The notes: a model not told the origin generated them from the letters alone. Counted from the stretch's first letter, positions 1 through 8,382 are shown. The stretch is DNA of 28,696 bases from Bacteroidota bacterium (GCA_023437225.1 JAEZGS010000029.1:1-28696); one strand, 5' to 3'. Numbers and translations are program-made.

Positions 1-139
1 AATCGGTAGTCGGTAATCGGTAAACGAAGAGAAACAGAGAACCGGAGAAACAGAGAAACGGAGAGCAAGAAGTAGTCGGTAGTCGGTAATCGGTAATCGG
101 TAATCGGATCTGGATTCAGCATTCTGAATTCAGCATTAC
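1..139. repeat. Composite short tandem repeats (7- and 8-nt units)
   Basis: Three repeat types lie side by side. Heptamers of the form TARTCGG occupy about 1-25 and 71-109. Between them (about 26-66) are octamers of the form RGAGAAAC. At 114-138 an ATTCAGCATT motif occurs twice; ATTCAG and CTGAAT (114-119, 124-129) form a small hairpin with a CATT loop. No coding potential is visible. The segment lies downstream of serS (minus strand) and continues directly into the octamer array at 143-242. The octamer type recurs in the same strand sense beside tlpA at 10832-10863, so these are dispersed families and not a single local expansion. Confidence 0.85.
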
Positions 140-142
140 CAC

Positions 143-242
143 ATTAGCATATTAGCATATTAGCATATTAGCATATTAGCATATTAGCACATTAGCATAT
201 TAGAGTATTAGCACACTAGCACACTAGCACACTAGCACACTA
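143..242 (-). repeat. Octamer array TARTRTGC, running into serS stop codon
   Basis: Twelve consecutive 8-nt units fill 143-238, followed by a partial thirteenth. On the plus strand they read ATTAGCAT, ATTAGCAC or ACTAGCAC; on the serS strand TAATATGC, TAATGTGC or TAGTGTGC. The first three bases of the first unit on the serS strand (240-242) are the TAG stop codon of serS, so the array starts exactly where translation ends. Units nearest the gene are TAGTGTGC and those further away TAATATGC, as expected if neighbouring units arose by duplication. Because the period is 8, a TAA or TAG occurs in all three frames. Confidence 0.9.
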
Positions 243-1511
243 TTCTATCCTCCCAAACCCTGCATACTTCGCAAGAACCTCCGGCAACTGAATGCCGTCT
301 TCATCCTGGTTATTTTCTAACAGGCATGCGAGGATTCTCGGAAGCGCAAGGGAACTTCCATTCAACGAATGTGCTAGTTGCGTTTTGCCGCTGCCATCTT
401 TGAATCGGATCTTCATCCGGTTAGTTTGGAACGACTCAAAATTCGATACAGAGCTTACTTCAAGCCACTTGTCCTGTGCAGCACTGTACACTTCGAAATC
501 ATAAGTAAGCGCAGATGCGAAACTCATATCTCCACCACACAAACGAAGAATACGATAAGGCAATCCAAGTGATTGCACCAGTCGTTCTACATGCGCAACC
601 ATTTCATCAAGTGTAGCATAACTATTTGATGGATGCACGATCTGTACGATCTCCACTTTATCAAACTGATGAAGACGGTTCAATCCGCGAACATCTTTAC
701 CATAGCTACCTGCTTCGCGACGAAAGCATGGAGTGTAAGCTGTCATGCGTATGGGCAGATCCGATTCTTTCAGTATCTCATCGCGATAAATATTTGTAAC
801 AGGAACTTCTGCAGTTGGTATCAGATAAAAATCATCTTCAGTAGCATGATACATTTGTCCTTCCTTGTCAGGCAACTGGCCTGTGCCATATGCAGAAGCA
901 GTATTCACCATATGCGGTGGAAGATATTCTGTATAGCCCGCCTCCGTGTTATAATCCAGGAAATACTGGATCATCGCCCGCTGTAATCGCGCACCCTTTC
1001 CAATATAAACTGGGAAACCGCTGCCCGTAAGTTTATTGCCTAATTCGAAATTGATCAGATTGTATTTTTTAGCCAGATCCCAATGCGGAACCGCACCAGC
1101 AGGCAGTTTTGGCTTATTGCCGCCTTCGCGAACAATCTCGTTGTCTTCCGGTGTTTTACCTTTTGGAACTAGTTCAGAGGGAAGGTTGGGCAATTGTATC
1201 AACGCATCATGAACCTGCTTTTCAATATCACCAAGTTGTTGATTTATCGGTTCCAGTTTCGTCTTTAATTCGGCAACTTCTTTTTTTCTTGCTTCAGCTT
1301 CATCACGCTGGCCTTTCGCCATCAACATGCCGATCTCTTTCGAAGTACTATTTACTTTCGCCTGCGTTTCATCATATGCAACCTGCAACTTCTTTCTTTG
1401 TTCATCAAGGGAGAGAATTTCATCTACAAGCGATACGTCATTGAAATTTTTTAATGTTAGTCGCTCTTTAACTTTCTCCGTATGCTGCCTGATATAATTG
1501 ATCTGTAACAT
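240..1511 (-). CDS. serS: Seryl-tRNA synthetase
   Basis: Charges tRNA-Ser with serine in the cytoplasm (class II synthetase, normally a homodimer). The 423 residues match the family length. The N-terminal ~110 residues are charged and helical (the tRNA-binding coiled-coil arm, with the stretch SLDEQRKKLQVAYDETQAKV). The catalytic core shows the TAEVPVTN segment, motif 2 (PCFRREAGSYGKDVRGLNR) and motif 3 near the C-terminus (NGSSLALPRI). The ATG at 1511 is preceded by AAAGGAG with no spacer and by a promoter at 1528-1558. The stop codon TAG is the first three bases of an octamer repeat array, so the final codons abut repeat DNA. Identification is secure; the origin of the stop codon from a repeat is inference. 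Confidence 0.97.
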   Translation of the reverse strand: MLQINYIRQHTEKVKERLTLKNFNDVSLVDEILSLDEQRKKLQVAYDETQAKVNSTSKEIGMLMAKGQRDEAEARKKEVAELKTKLEPINQQLGDIEKQVHDALIQLPNLPSELVPKGKTPEDNEIVREGGNKPKLPAGAVPHWDLAKKYNLINFELGNKLTGSGFPVYIGKGARLQRAMIQYFLDYNTEAGYTEYLPPHMVNTASAYGTGQLPDKEGQMYHATEDDFYLIPTAEVPVTNIYRDEILKESDLPIRMTAYTPCFRREAGSYGKDVRGLNRLHQFDKVEIVQIVHPSNSYATLDEMVAHVERLVQSLGLPYRILRLCGGDMSFASALTYDFEVYSAAQDKWLEVSSVSNFESFQTNRMKIRFKDGSGKTQLAHSLNGSSLALPRILACLLENNQDEDGIQLPEVLAKYAGFGRIE

Positions 1512-1527
1512 CTCCTTTGATTTGCGG

Positions 1528-1558
1528 CAAAGGTAGCGGAACGGATGGATTCAAGCAA
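1528..1558 (-). promoter_or_regulatory. Promoter of serS, Bacteroidota type
   Basis: On the minus strand a perfect -7 box TACCTTTG (1528-1535) is preceded by TTG (1556-1558) with 20 nt between, fitting the phylum's TTG / TAnnTTTG consensus. Initiation about 5 nt after the box would give a leader of roughly 12 nt containing AAAGGAG. Confidence 0.65.
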
Positions 1559-1574
1559 CGAACAATAGAGTCCG

Positions 1575-1582
1575 TATCTTTA
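1575..1582 (+). promoter_or_regulatory. Candidate -7 box, possible leaderless start
   Basis: TATCTTTA matches TAnnTTTG at seven of eight positions and ends only 4 nt before the ATG at 1587. Transcription starting about 5 nt after the box would begin at the start codon. No clear TTG is seen about 20 nt upstream, so confidence is limited. Confidence 0.4.
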
Positions 1583-1586
1583 CACC

Positions 1587-1931
1587 ATGCAAGCGAATGA
1601 CGATATACAAACCAGGTGGTGGAAACTCGAAGAAAAATTGATCGGGCGGTTTGGTAAGAAGCCCGACCTTGAAAGTGTTTTATTTTTGATCGGCATACAG
1701 GAGTTCGGACAGTTACAGGAAAAATTTTCCAAAGAACAGAAACAGGATCTGATGCATGTTGCCGTGTGTTCCCTGTTATCGGAAAGCGGCTTCTATGTAT
1801 TAGAAGGAAACGATGAAGACGGCTGGCCGCACTTTCGTCAGTTGAAGGCCCTGCCGGAATTGAGCGCGATCGAACAGGAATTCTTCATTAAAGACCACGT
1901 GCTATTGTATTTTGAGAAACAAGGTTTTTAG
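1587..1931 (+). CDS. Conserved hypothetical protein, 114 aa
   Basis: I do not recognise a characterised family. The product is a small soluble, acidic protein with no signal peptide or membrane segment. It opens with a Trp-rich stretch (QTRWWKLEEKLIGRFGKKPD), then a hydrophobic helix (SVLFLIGIQEFG), a charged helix (KFSKEQKQDLMHVAVCSLL) and an acidic, aromatic C-terminal half (NDEDGWPHFRQL, HVLLYFEKQGF). It starts the plus-strand run leading to gcvH (51 nt gap) and the VanZ-like gene, and is divergent from serS. The clean frame, plausible composition and a -7-like box just before the ATG support a real gene. No function is inferred. Confidence 0.8.
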   Translation: MQANDDIQTRWWKLEEKLIGRFGKKPDLESVLFLIGIQEFGQLQEKFSKEQKQDLMHVAVCSLLSESGFYVLEGNDEDGWPHFRQLKALPELSAIEQEFFIKDHVLLYFEKQGF

Positions 1932-1982
1932 AACGATATTTCAACTGTATTTTATCATATTTGCATCTCAAATAAACCGAAC

Positions 1983-2363
1983 ATGAATATTCCCGCTAAT
2001 CTGAAGTACACGAAAGATCACGAATGGATCAAACTGGAAGGCGATATTGCTACTGTAGGAATCACGGATTTCGCACAAAGCGAACTCGGAGACATCGTTT
2101 ATGTGGAAATAGAATCAGTAGGCAAACCTCTTAGCGCGGAAACTGTATTTGGTACAGTAGAAGCTGTAAAGACAGTTTCTGATCTGTTCCTCCCCGTATC
2201 CGGAACCATCCAGGAAGTGAACCCTGCCCTGAGTGGAGCACCAGAACTCGTAAATACAGATCCATATGGGGAAGGCTGGATGATCAAACTGAAAGTAGAC
2301 AACCCCGCCGAAGTGGAGCAACTGATGGACGCCCAGGCGTATGGCAATCTTGTAGGAGCATAA
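1983..2363 (+). CDS. gcvH: Glycine cleavage system H protein
   Basis: Lipoyl carrier protein that moves the aminomethyl group between the P, T and L proteins of the glycine cleavage complex; it can also take part in lipoate transfer. The 126 residues match the usual length. The N-terminus (KYTKDHEWI) and the lipoylation segment ETVFGTVEAVKTVSDLFLP are typical, with Lys63 the expected lipoylated residue. The C-terminus (NTDPYGEGWMIKLKV) is also characteristic. A weak -7-like box (CATATTTG, 1956-1963) lies just upstream. No gcvP or gcvT is nearby, as is common in this phylum. The VanZ-like gene follows after 53 nt and may be cotranscribed. Confidence 0.96.
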   Translation: MNIPANLKYTKDHEWIKLEGDIATVGITDFAQSELGDIVYVEIESVGKPLSAETVFGTVEAVKTVSDLFLPVSGTIQEVNPALSGAPELVNTDPYGEGWMIKLKVDNPAEVEQLMDAQAYGNLVGA

Positions 2364-2416
2364 AAGGTGCAACATATTGCCCTTCACCTGCATGATTTTT
2401 TTAATATTTTCACCTC

Positions 2417-2842
2417 ATGTTTGGTTTAGTAAGAAAACTTTCTTCCCGACTGATCGTACCCGCTGGATGGACATTTCTAACCATCCTGCTACTATCATTA
2501 CCCGGCTCCGCAATCCCCGAGGTGAATCTTTATGAGATTCCCCATGTGGATAAATTAGTACACTTTCTCTTATTTGGGGGCATCCCTGTGTTCTGGAGCT
2601 TTTATCTCATTCCGCGTAAAGGCAGAGCAAGGCGTATTGTAGTCATTGCCTGCCTCGTCTCAATAGCCTTGGGAATCGTGATGGAATACATTCAGCATTA
2701 TTTTGTTGCGAACCGCGACTTTGACATCATAGACATTTATGCAGACTCGTTGGGAGCCATATCGTTCGGCGTATTGGTTCTGTTATCCGTGAGACGCCGC
2801 GATGCGATCGAGCCGGTACCTCGTACACAAAGCAGTAACTAG
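2417..2842 (+). CDS. VanZ-like membrane protein
   Basis: A 141-residue inner-membrane protein with about four hydrophobic segments (roughly 15-32, 47-64, 73-92, 107-124). The motif DKLVHFLLFGG after the first helix, and GIVMEYIQHYF followed by RDFDIIDIYADSLGA, are the hallmarks of the VanZ-like family. VanZ gives low-level teicoplanin resistance in enterococci, but most chromosomal relatives have no established role and resistance should not be assumed. It lies 53 nt after gcvH in the same direction. A hairpin at 2855-2876 follows the stop but has a U-tract only for the opposite strand. Confidence 0.85.
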   Translation: MFGLVRKLSSRLIVPAGWTFLTILLLSLPGSAIPEVNLYEIPHVDKLVHFLLFGGIPVFWSFYLIPRKGRARRIVVIACLVSIALGIVMEYIQHYFVANRDFDIIDIYADSLGAISFGVLVLLSVRRRDAIEPVPRTQSSN

Positions 2843-2848
2843 TTCAAT

Positions 2849-2876
2849 AAAAAAAGCCCCTGTAGAAACAGGGGCT
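2849..2876 (-). terminator. Intrinsic terminator downstream of prfA
   Basis: AGCCCCTGT (2855-2863) and ACAGGGGCT (2868-2876) form a perfect 9-bp GC-rich stem with a 4-nt loop. On the minus strand the stem is followed by a run of seven T (2849-2855), the classic rho-independent form, so it should terminate prfA, which ends 140 nt earlier. On the plus strand (VanZ-like gene) the hairpin lacks a U-tract. Confidence 0.8.
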
Positions 2877-2896
2877 GTAACCAAAACTAACTGCTT

Positions 2897-2947
2897 ATGA
2901 GAAAATTGACTGCTTTTAATTTATTTTGTCGCTCTCAGTATATATAA
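2897..2947 (+). CDS. Possible 16-codon mini-ORF or leader relic
   Basis: A short frame, MRKLTAFNLFCRSQYI, begins 20 nt after the GC-rich hairpin at 2855-2876 and ends in TAA. Hairpin, A-rich spacer and ATGAGAAAA resemble the 5' end of a gene whose body is missing. It lies antisense to the 3' untranslated region of prfA. There is no independent evidence of translation; it may be chance or a remnant. Confidence 0.15.
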   Translation: MRKLTAFNLFCRSQYI

Positions 2948-3015
2948 CGCAAACCGGGTGCCATTCGTTCCCCTTTTTTCGTTAAAGAAGAATTAAAGAA
3001 CCACCATTGATTTTC

Positions 3016-4080
3016 TTACTGCTGTCGGGCCAGCTTTTCTGCGTTTTCTGCAAACTGTAGCGCGTCAATAAATTCCTGGATTTCTCCATTAAGCACTGAG
3101 TCGAGGTTATAAACAGTCAGGCCGATACGGTGATCCGTTACACGGCCCTGAGGGAAGTTATAAGTTCTGATCTTCGCACTCCGGTCTCCGGTACTTACCA
3201 GGCTTTTCCGGTGCCTTGAGATCTCATCCTCCTGCTTCCGTACCTGTTCTTCATACAGTTTGGTACGAAGCATCTGCATCGCTTTTTCGCGGTTGCCCAA
3301 TTGCGTACGCTCTGTCTGACAGATCACCACGGTGCCGGTTGGAAGGTGGGTCAACAATACTTTCGTCTCTACCTTATTTACGTTCTGTCCACCTGCACCA
3401 CCACTTCGGGCAGTTTCCATCTTCACATCGCTGTCGCGAATCTCTACATCCACCTCTTCCGCCTCGGGCATCACTGCAACCGTGGCAGCTGATGTATGAA
3501 CACGACCGCTGGTTTCAGTGTCAGGCACACGTTGCACGCGGTGAACACCGCTTTCAAATTTCAGGGTACCATAAACGTCATCACCAACAACTTCTACCTG
3601 CACCTCTTTGTAACCTCCCACGGTACCTTCGCTTTCGGAAAGAATGGCGGTCTTCCATCCTTTCTTTTCACAATATTTCAGGTACATCTTCAGCAGGTCA
3701 CCCGCAAACAAGCTTGCTTCGTCGCCACCGGTGCCGGCGCGGATTTCAATGATCGCATTCTTATCGTCCTGTGGATCTTTCGGTATCAGTAGCTGCCTGA
3801 TGTAAGCTTCATGCTTTTCCTTCTTTTCTTCCAGCTCAGGAGCTTCCGCTTTTGCCAACTCACGTAGTTCTTCATCATCTCCATTCAACGCTTCACGATA
3901 AAACTCCAGGTCGTCCAGAATTTTAATGTATTCCTGCCTTGCATTTACAACCTTTTCCAGGCTCCTGTATTCCTTACTGGTTTGCATGAATCTGCGGTTG
4001 TCATTTACAACCTCCGGGTTTGTAAGAGCTACTCCAAGGTCGTCGAACCTTGCCTTAATTGCTTCGAGCTTATCTAGCAT
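3016..4080 (-). CDS. prfA: Peptide chain release factor 1
   Basis: Recognises UAA and UAG in the ribosomal A site and triggers peptide release. The catalytic GGQ loop is present (SGGAGGQNVNKVETKV), as are the stop-codon recognition tripeptide region (RVQRVPDTETSGRVHTS, PDT in the PxT position) and the family segments IEIRAGTGGDEASLFAGDLL and TYNFPQGRVTDHRI. I placed the start at 4080 (MLDKLEAIKARFDDLG, 354 aa), which matches the usual RF1 N-terminus. An in-frame ATG at 4122 would add 14 atypical residues. A perfect -7 box sits at 4177-4184, so both ATGs would be in the mRNA. It is divergent from the amidohydrolase gene. Confidence 0.97.
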   Translation of the reverse strand: MLDKLEAIKARFDDLGVALTNPEVVNDNRRFMQTSKEYRSLEKVVNARQEYIKILDDLEFYREALNGDDEELRELAKAEAPELEEKKEKHEAYIRQLLIPKDPQDDKNAIIEIRAGTGGDEASLFAGDLLKMYLKYCEKKGWKTAILSESEGTVGGYKEVQVEVVGDDVYGTLKFESGVHRVQRVPDTETSGRVHTSAATVAVMPEAEEVDVEIRDSDVKMETARSGGAGGQNVNKVETKVLLTHLPTGTVVICQTERTQLGNREKAMQMLRTKLYEEQVRKQEDEISRHRKSLVSTGDRSAKIRTYNFPQGRVTDHRIGLTVYNLDSVLNGEIQEFIDALQFAENAEKLARQQ

Positions 4081-4176
4081 AGTTTTATTTACTTTTAATC
4101 GTCCCTTGTCTGCCGAAATCAATGCACGCAGACCGGGACATAACGCCTGAGATCACAGAATGCGAGCGAAGGCGGG

Positions 4177-4184
4177 CAAAGTTA
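4177..4184 (-). promoter_or_regulatory. -7 box, probable prfA promoter
   Basis: On the minus strand TAACTTTG matches TAnnTTTG exactly. The expected start near 4172 gives a leader of about 90 nt before the 4080 ATG. The nearest TTG upstream is 25 nt away, so the -33 element is poor. The site lies just before the start of the divergent amidohydrolase gene, so the two transcripts' signals overlap. Confidence 0.45.
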
Positions 4185-4194
4185 ATCCATATAA

Positions 4195-5370
4195 ATGTAC
4201 ATGGCATATCAAAAACTATGTCCCAGCTTTCTTTTCACCGGGTACGAATTGTATGCCGGGGAAAAGGTTCTGATCAAAGACCAGCAGGGTACGATCATCG
4301 ATATTGTAGATCGCGATGATGCAGGTGAAGATGTCCGCAGAATTGATGGACTGCTCTGCCCGGGCTTTGTAAATGCACACTGCCACCTGGAGCTTTCGCA
4401 TATGAAAGGTTTGATCGAAAGGGGATCAGGCATGTCAGGATTTATTTCTTCATTGATGATCCAGCGATTTAGTGACAAATCGAAGATCGCTGAAGCGATC
4501 GCGGAAGCAGAAGAAGAAATGATTTCTGAAGGCATTGTTGCTGTGGGGGATATATGCAATACGGAGGACTCGATACATCAGAAACAATCAGGCAAGTTAT
4601 ACTATCACAATTTCATTGAAGCATTAGGCCTGGATCCTGCCATGTCCTCCCGAAGGTTTGCCGCAGCGGAAGCCTTATACAACCAGTTTGTGGACCTCGG
4701 TCTCGTTGCTTCGATGGTTCCACATGCTCCCTATTCGGTATCTGATGAGTTGTTCCGATTGATATCAGCACATTCATCCGGAAAGGTGATCAGTATGCAT
4801 AACCAGGAATCACAGGAAGAGACTGATTTCTCCATGAGTGCCGAAGGAGCAATGAAAGATCTGTTCATTGCTATGAACATACCTGAGACAGCACTGCGCG
4901 CGCGTCACAAGCGCAGCCTTCCTGCGGTTATCGATCACCTGTCTTCGGCCCAGAAAGTACTGCTGGTGCATAATGTAGTAACCAATGAACTTGATGTTGC
5001 AGAAGCAGCAGTGCGGGGAATGGATCGCTATTACTGGTGTCTTTGTCCCCGCGCAAATCAATACATCACGGGCATGTTACCCGATCTCCAACTACTCACA
5101 CAACATTCAGAACAATTCGTAATAGGTACAGATAGTCTTGCATCGAATTCTTCATTGTCGTTTTTGGAAGAACTCAAACTTCTTGTCAATAAATTCAATT
5201 GGTTAACAACCGCAGATCTGTTGAAATGGGCAACGATCAACGGAGCACGTGCACTAAATATTGACGACCGCTTTGGAAGTTTCAGAAAAGGTATGCGACC
5301 GGGAATTGTTTGTATAGATGCGATAACAGACGGAAAGATATCAGATGCTTCGCGGGTCAAGTTGTTATAA
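4195..5370 (+). CDS. Amidohydrolase, ATZ/TRZ-type deaminase family
   Basis: A 391-residue metal-dependent hydrolase of the amidohydrolase superfamily. Expected metal ligands and catalytic residues are visible: His62 and His64 (NAHCHLE), His177 (VPHAPYS), His202 with Glu205 (SMHNQES), His259 (VHN) and Asp313 (GTDSLASN); CPRANQYI is also typical. Relatives deaminate purine-like substrates, including aminodeoxyfutalosine in the futalosine menaquinone pathway. That role is possible here but no mqn neighbour supports it. It is cytoplasmic, with no signal peptide. ATG at 4195 is taken; a second ATG at 4201 is equally plausible. It converges on recO with 1 nt between the stop codons. Confidence 0.85.
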   Translation: MYMAYQKLCPSFLFTGYELYAGEKVLIKDQQGTIIDIVDRDDAGEDVRRIDGLLCPGFVNAHCHLELSHMKGLIERGSGMSGFISSLMIQRFSDKSKIAEAIAEAEEEMISEGIVAVGDICNTEDSIHQKQSGKLYYHNFIEALGLDPAMSSRRFAAAEALYNQFVDLGLVASMVPHAPYSVSDELFRLISAHSSGKVISMHNQESQEETDFSMSAEGAMKDLFIAMNIPETALRARHKRSLPAVIDHLSSAQKVLLVHNVVTNELDVAEAAVRGMDRYYWCLCPRANQYITGMLPDLQLLTQHSEQFVIGTDSLASNSSLSFLEELKLLVNKFNWLTTADLLKWATINGARALNIDDRFGSFRKGMRPGIVCIDAITDGKISDASRVKLL

Positions 5371-5371
5371 A

Positions 5372-6109
5372 TTATGAGAAGATAGCCTCGAGCACTGCAA
5401 TAGTTTTCATTGTTCCAAACTCCTGTATATGCAGGGAAAAAAATAGTTGATACGCGTGTAATAATTGTTTCCTTTCTTCTTTCGAAAGTTTTATTTCCTG
5501 CAAATGCTCCGGATGCCGGGCTCTTAATAATTGCGATGTAAGATAGCTTAACCTTCCTTCGAGGTAATGGGGATGGAATGGGCGTTCACTGACAAATTCT
5601 CCTTCCTGTAACTCAAGAACGGCATGATCTTCAGAATAATCATCGCTGATCTGGAATCCAAAGAATGCCGGTAATTGCAGTGAAAAATACAGGGGATAAT
5701 TAGCAGTTATTACAGGCGCTGCAGTGTCAAGATGGATGAGCGCATCTTCCAGGAAGTGATACAGGTCTGCATTTGATTCTGGTTGTCGGATCGTTTTATA
5801 TGCAAGCTCTACCATGTACAGCATTACAGAATTTCTCACCACATCAAAATGCAGGTGCTGGTATAAATGCGCCCATTTGAATTCTTTTACACGCTGCAGG
5901 TTTCGCAGATCGTTTTGATAAACGAGAAGATCAAGTATCGCTCCCGGTTGAAACATGTTGGCTTTACCATGACCTTTCTTTGAATTGGTGCGAAGCCCAT
6001 TGATGATGTACGATTGCATCCCAAACAGCTCGGTATAGATATGCACGACAAGACTCGTGTCGCCATACTTCACTGTTCTTATAACTATTCCTTTTGTCTT
6101 ATGTGTCAC
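5372..6109 (-). CDS. recO: DNA repair protein RecO
   Basis: RecO works with RecR and RecF to load RecA on SSB-coated single-stranded DNA in gap repair. The 245 residues show the family N-terminal OB-fold opening (THKTKGIVIRTVKYGDTSLVVHIYT, FGMQSYIINGLR), followed by the helical middle and C-terminal parts. The start codon is GTG at 6109. Its first bases overlap the TGA stop of porZ in the sequence GTGA, so translation is probably coupled to porZ. A GTG start fits the conserved N-terminus better than any downstream ATG. Confidence 0.95.
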   Translation of the reverse strand: MTHKTKGIVIRTVKYGDTSLVVHIYTELFGMQSYIINGLRTNSKKGHGKANMFQPGAILDLLVYQNDLRNLQRVKEFKWAHLYQHLHFDVVRNSVMLYMVELAYKTIRQPESNADLYHFLEDALIHLDTAAPVITANYPLYFSLQLPAFFGFQISDDYSEDHAVLELQEGEFVSERPFHPHYLEGRLSYLTSQLLRARHPEHLQEIKLSKEERKQLLHAYQLFFSLHIQEFGTMKTIAVLEAIFS

Positions 6110-8382
6110 TTGCTGATGAATGCAATTTTTGTTACGAGTGTTTCTTTCCCATCAGTGGATCGTGCAAATACAAGATACACTCCTGTGGAGATCTTGCGGC
6201 CGCGATGATCACGTCCGTTCCATACCGCCTGTTGTCCCTGTGCGTTGGTTTGATAGACCAGGCGGCCATTAAGTTCCGTGATCTTAACAATGCTGTTCGG
6301 TGGAACACCGCGTATGGCGATGGTTCCCTCAAACCCCGGCGGGACAGGGTTTGGAAAAACAAGTGCCGATGCCCGCGGTTCCTCAATACCTGTTGATGTA
6401 CCACGATACGAACATAGTCCCTGGTCCGTTGCAAAATACACTTCCCCGGTATTGCGATCAATTTCAATATCGAGAATGTTATTATCAGGAAGAGGACTGT
6501 TATCGGTTGTAAATCTTTGAATGGTTCGATCACCATCTTCGCTTATCAGCCATGCGCCGTTGCGAGTACCTACCCATTTACGGTTTGCTCCATCAACTTC
6601 CATTGATTGAACCGCTTCACCCTTGAAAAGATAACCTGCAAAAGTTCCTTCCTGCACAACCGGTAATAAAGCTTCACATCCTTCATTTGTAAATACCTGC
6701 TCGGTACATTGGTATATGCCAATGCCCGATGATGTTCCAACCCACACAAATCCGAAAGCGTCTTTCGCCAAACTCAATACTTCATTGGTGGGTAAATTGC
6801 CAGCTCCCACACCAGTACGCATCAATCGCCATTGATCATCATTTGCATTCCCGAGTTGACCAGAATTAAGGATAAGCAGACCATTGCCGGGGGAGATGAT
6901 CCACTTCTGGTTTGCATCGTCAATTACAATATCGGCAACAGCATTGCGATTTAATGCGAATGGAGGTCGGAATTTTTGAACAGTTCCATCCGGCTTTAGT
7001 GCAATTATGCTTTCAGTTGCACCTGAATTAGATATCCATAAAACACCATCATTATCAAAGGCAAGACCGCTTACGTTGTATGCGTTCGGGTCAGTTAATG
7101 ATGTTGATAAAAACGAACCCTCCTTAAATTGTTGAATACTCTTATCGGAACCGAGTCTGAATAGACCATCGCCAAAACTCGCGAGCCATATATCATTTTT
7201 TGTTTTATTAAATGCAATTGCATTAAGATCATTTGCTGATGCGAGAATCGGATGGGTGGATCCGTTTGTGGTGGTCCACTGACGTTCGCTGAATGTATAC
7301 AATGAAGCGGGGAGATTGCGGGGTTGATTGTTGCTCATGCCGCCCGCAGTTGCGAAGATCTTGTTGTCTGCGTAAAGCACTTTCCCTTGTACAATACCAG
7401 CAGGCGAAGAAGGATTTGCTGAAACAAAACTGCTTCCCGTAAATCTTGATACTCCCGCTGTTGAATCGGCGATCCAGATTTCATTCTCAAAGCTAATTGC
7501 TTCACGGGGGGTTGCGGTAAAGTGTGGATGTTGGATCGTTTCTATGATGACACCATCGTACGACAACCTAATTATCCGGGACGTGGGAGCATTTTGTGTG
7601 ATCAATAATTGTTGACCAGATATTCCTAAGCCTGAAATGCGATCTGCATAATATAAAAATGACCAGTCGTTATCGCGCAGTGTAAAGATCGAGTCGTTTC
7701 GTTCAGCAAATACATTTGCTGCATCTGATTCAATCAACCGCATGGGATGATCTTTCAGCGAAGGTTCTACATTCCACTCTCTAAAGTCTTGCAGATTGGA
7801 TGCAGCTAATGATGCGGACTTCAGTCCTTGTTCCGTGGCAGCGAAAATTCTTCCGGCACTAACCGCTACATCATACACCGCAATGTCTTCACCGTTATTA
7901 CCTATCCGATATGTTTCAATTATTTCGCGACGTTGCAGGTCGATAACAGATATTCCATAGGAGGCGCATATGTATGCATAAGATGTATGCACATAAATCG
8001 AGTAGATGCGCGGCGAAGGAAACAGGTTTGCTTCGCGTATGTCATCAATATTAAAAACACGCTCCCCTTTGATCAGGTCGATGTTTGCATCGTTGTAGGC
8101 AACGACAATAGTTTCAGTTTGCAAATCTGTTTCCATTGCTGCAATCCCCGAGCCGGAAAGCCCACTCACCTTACTCTTTCGTCGAATGGAATTTTCATCA
8201 GTATCGATGCGATAGATGGCATAGGGTGTGGCTGCGATGATCGTTGTATTGAGCGGACTGATGGCGATGGCGCGAGAATATGGAAGATGATCGGTCCATT
8301 GGCCAATAGCAACAGGCTCCTGCGCAAATAAGATTGTGCAGCACCAACAGCTTATCATCACCAGCAACAAACGCGTTTTCAT
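6106..8382 (-). CDS. porZ: Type IX secretion component PorZ
   Basis: PorZ is a cell-surface part of the type IX secretion attachment complex; in Porphyromonas gingivalis it delivers A-LPS to sortase PorU. The 758-residue product has a signal peptide (MKTRLLLVMISCWCCTILFAQ). Many beta-propeller blades of the two-component-regulator type follow, with recurring motifs such as DIWLASFGDGLFRL, GVLWISNSG, KWIISPGNGLLIL, FVWVGTSSGIGIY and RKWVGTRNGAWLI. A C-terminal T9SS-like sandwich domain ends it (VFPNPVPPG...GVYLVFA). An upstream TTG at 8391 would only add LKS; the ATG at 8382 is preferred. A perfect promoter lies at 8389-8417. It forms an overlapping operon with recO. Confidence 0.88.
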   Translation of the reverse strand: MKTRLLLVMISCWCCTILFAQEPVAIGQWTDHLPYSRAIAISPLNTTIIAATPYAIYRIDTDENSIRRKSKVSGLSGSGIAAMETDLQTETIVVAYNDANIDLIKGERVFNIDDIREANLFPSPRIYSIYVHTSYAYICASYGISVIDLQRREIIETYRIGNNGEDIAVYDVAVSAGRIFAATEQGLKSASLAASNLQDFREWNVEPSLKDHPMRLIESDAANVFAERNDSIFTLRDNDWSFLYYADRISGLGISGQQLLITQNAPTSRIIRLSYDGVIIETIQHPHFTATPREAISFENEIWIADSTAGVSRFTGSSFVSANPSSPAGIVQGKVLYADNKIFATAGGMSNNQPRNLPASLYTFSERQWTTTNGSTHPILASANDLNAIAFNKTKNDIWLASFGDGLFRLGSDKSIQQFKEGSFLSTSLTDPNAYNVSGLAFDNDGVLWISNSGATESIIALKPDGTVQKFRPPFALNRNAVADIVIDDANQKWIISPGNGLLILNSGQLGNANDDQWRLMRTGVGAGNLPTNEVLSLAKDAFGFVWVGTSSGIGIYQCTEQVFTNEGCEALLPVVQEGTFAGYLFKGEAVQSMEVDGANRKWVGTRNGAWLISEDGDRTIQRFTTDNSPLPDNNILDIEIDRNTGEVYFATDQGLCSYRGTSTGIEEPRASALVFPNPVPPGFEGTIAIRGVPPNSIVKITELNGRLVYQTNAQGQQAVWNGRDHRGRKISTGVYLVFARSTDGKETLVTKIAFISK

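Noticed and set aside
143..242. Possible CRISPR array
   Set aside because: Units are 8 nt, directly adjacent, with no unique spacers and no cas genes. CRISPR repeats are 20-50 nt and separated by spacers.
2417..2842. VanZ-like gene as a glycopeptide resistance gene
   Set aside because: No vanA-type cluster is present. VanZ-like proteins are common chromosomal proteins, and a Gram-negative envelope makes this role unlikely.
3216..3752. 178-codon plus-strand frame opposite prfA
   Set aside because: It is antisense to a well-conserved prfA, with low-complexity composition and no recognisable domain.
4081..4122. N-terminal extension of prfA from the ATG at 4122
   Set aside because: The extra 14 residues do not resemble RF1, and the internal ATG at 4080 matches the family start.
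7828..8331. 167-codon plus-strand frame inside porZ
   Set aside because: It is a shadow of the propeller coding sequence on the other strand, with no domain or promoter.
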